From positions 1 through 6,337 of the forward strand of contig CAZTHP010000115.1 in the NCBI GenBank assembly GCA_964613155.1: a DNA stretch of 6,337 nucleotides, given 5' to 3'. Origin of the DNA: TWA4 sp964613155 (GTDB lineage: Bacteria; Bacillota; Clostridia; Lachnospirales; Lachnospiraceae). The position numbers and the translations under genes are program-made. The number at the start of each line of letters is the position of its first letter. The stretch's first letter is position 1. The notes below the pieces were generated by a model that saw only the letters and a program-made list of their open reading frames with translations, was not told the DNA's origin and made no database searches. This document shows positions 5,200 to 6,337 of the stretch, piece by piece.

Positions 5200-6201
5200 T
5201 TATGGTTCGCAGATTTCTGAATCTACCGATTCATTTTTTAACAGTTCAAAACCAAGTTTCAGTGATTTATCAGGAGTATTTGGTTTTTCAATTTTTTCAA
5301 GTAAAATTTTTGCACCCTCGATTCCACATTCGCGGTAATAAAAATGAACTGTTGTCAGACTAGGTGAGAGTATCGCAGATACTTTGCTGTCTCCAAAACC
5401 GGAAATTGCAATCTGGTCGGGAATTGCGATCTTTTGTTGGTTTAAATACTTAATCGCACCGAGGGCAATGGTATCCGTAGCACAGATGATCGCATCTGTG
5501 TCGGGGTTGGCATCTAGAAGCAGCGGTGTATTGTCATAGCCGTTTTCAATATGGAAGGAGCCTGTTCGGATCATCGTTTCGGAAACTTCCAGATCATACT
5601 TTTTCAGCGTATCGAGATATCCTTGTCTGCGATCTTTTCCAACTGCAATATCCTTTTCCGGAACACCGATGTAACCGATTTTTTTGCGTCCGCTTTCAAT
5701 CATATATTCTGTGATGGCAGCCGCAGCATGGTAGTCATCGTGATAGATGCTGGAGGCGTAATGGCAGGACTGTCCGAGTACAACGAGTGGAATGCGAAGC
5801 GATTTGATGACAGCCTTGTGGCGCGGTGTCAGGATTGTTCCAAGGAGAATGATGCCGTCTACCATACGCTGACTGAAGGTATGGATAAATTCCAATTCTT
5901 TTTCGGCAGTGTTTTCCGTATCCGTCAAAAGCATCTGATAACCATGGGCTAAAAGCACTTCATTGATACCGGCAACCACCTGTGAAATCGAGTCCGAATC
6001 GATTTTCGGAATAATGACCCCGATTAATTTGGTTTTCCGGGTGCGAAGTGTCTGTGCCTGGGAAGATGGGATATATCCAGTTTCTTCAATTACTTTAGCG
6101 ATAGCAGCTTTTTTTTCGGCACTGAGGTATCCGTTGTTTAAGTAGCGGGACACAGCCGAAGGGGAAACACCAGCAAGCTGTGCAATTTCACTGATATTCA
6201 T
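5200..6201 (-). CDS. LacI family transcriptional regulator, probable sugar-operon repressor
   Basis: A 333-residue LacI/GalR protein of normal length. Seen: helix-turn-helix at residues 3-22 (ISEIAQLAGVSPSAVSRYLNNG), hinge region to about 57 (SSQAQTLRTRKT), then the periplasmic-binding-protein-like effector domain from LIGVIIPKIDSDS (59-71), with KDRRQGYLDTL (189-199), CATDTIALGA (240-249) and SGFGDSKVSAILSPSLTTV (267-285), the regions that contact the sugar and form the dimer. The ATG has AGGAG eight bases upstream. Being first in an operon with a fructokinase suggests control of sucrose, fructose or fructan use (inference; ScrR-like). No convincing promoter was found in the 136 bases upstream, which hold a tandem 39-bp repeat. 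The rest of the sugar locus may lie beyond the right edge. Confidence 0.94.
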   Translation of the reverse strand: MNISEIAQLAGVSPSAVSRYLNNGYLSAEKKAAIAKVIEETGYIPSSQAQTLRTRKTKLIGVIIPKIDSDSISQVVAGINEVLLAHGYQMLLTDTENTAEKELEFIHTFSQRMVDGIILLGTILTPRHKAVIKSLRIPLVVLGQSCHYASSIYHDDYHAAAAITEYMIESGRKKIGYIGVPEKDIAVGKDRRQGYLDTLKKYDLEVSETMIRTGSFHIENGYDNTPLLLDANPDTDAIICATDTIALGAIKYLNQQKIAIPDQIAISGFGDSKVSAILSPSLTTVHFYYRECGIEGAKILLEKIEKPNTPDKSLKLGFELLKNESVDSEICEP

Positions 6202-6238
6202 CTAAAAATCTCCTAACTATAGCATGAGTTATCGTTAT

Positions 6239-6277
6239 TAGAATCATGGTGCAGTCGATCAGACTGTCCGGTTAATG
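6239..6277. repeat. 39-bp direct repeat, copy 1
   Basis: Identical over 39 bases to the copy at 6279-6317; the repeat begins TAGAATCATGG and ends CCGGTTAATG. Inside is a small inverted repeat, CAGTC (6252-6256) with GACTG (6262-6266), separated by GATCA. It lies 38 bases upstream of the lacI-type start, so it could be a regulatory site or part of its leader RNA. Confidence 0.9.
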
Positions 6278-6278
6278 C

Positions 6279-6317
6279 TAGAATCATGGTGCAGTCGATC
6301 AGACTGTCCGGTTAATG
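6279..6317. repeat. 39-bp direct repeat, copy 2
   Basis: Perfect copy of 6239-6277, one base after it, giving a 40-bp period. The inner inverted repeat is at 6292-6296 and 6302-6306. The sequence after 6317 does not continue into a third copy. A perfect match indicates a recent tandem duplication or strong constraint. Confidence 0.9.
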
Positions 6318-6337
6318 TGTTTCAATGTTGATTTTAT

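Noticed and set aside
5551..5952. 133-residue plus-strand open frame inside the lacI-type gene
   Set aside because: It is antisense to a clear LacI-family protein, has no recognisable domain and no good ribosome binding site.
6216..6221. TATAGT on the minus strand as the -10 box of the lacI-type gene
   Set aside because: Transcription would start at or inside the AGGAG ribosome binding site, and no acceptable -35 lies 16-18 bases upstream.
6239..6317. The tandem repeat as a CRISPR array
   Set aside because: Only one base separates the two copies, so there is no spacer, and no cas genes are present.

Overview
The window looks like a low-GC Firmicutes chromosome, most likely a gut Clostridia/Lachnospiraceae-type organism. 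This rests on A-rich leaders, strong AGGAG-type ribosome binding sites, consensus sigma-A promoters and the gene mix; the genus cannot be fixed from the sequence. It reads as ordinary accessory territory made of small, independently regulated cassettes.

Left block (1-876, minus strand): a MarR regulator followed one base later by the start of a MATE multidrug transporter that runs off the left edge. The layout resembles mepR-mepA. Their promoter is an exact TTGACA-17-TATAAT consensus, and a 13-bp inverted repeat lies across its spacer, -10 box and start point, the expected site of autorepression.

Spacer (877-1369): no intact gene. It holds a perfect 16-bp palindrome, what looks like the decayed C-terminal end of a Big_2 (bacterial Ig-like) surface protein, and a doubtful minus-strand fragment ending tail-to-tail with it.

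Centre (1370-3407, plus strand): a cysteine-rich multi-pass membrane protein of unknown function. It is followed by a MarR gene (GTG start) and, 3 bp later, a DUF5131/phage Gp37-Gp68 'three-Cys-motif' (radical-SAM-like) gene. The second MarR gene has its own promoter (TTGACA-17-TACAAT) covered by two copies of an 18-bp palindrome. This two-gene cassette is the best candidate here for a little-described system.

Right block: a plus-strand nitroreductase (3540-4073) ends at a large terminator hairpin. The hairpin separates it from a convergent minus-strand operon, a LacI-family regulator (5200-6201) followed by a PfkB-family fructokinase (4205-5146), probably for fructose or sucrose use. Upstream of the lacI-type gene lies a perfect 39-bp sequence repeated twice with a 40-bp period, of unknown role.
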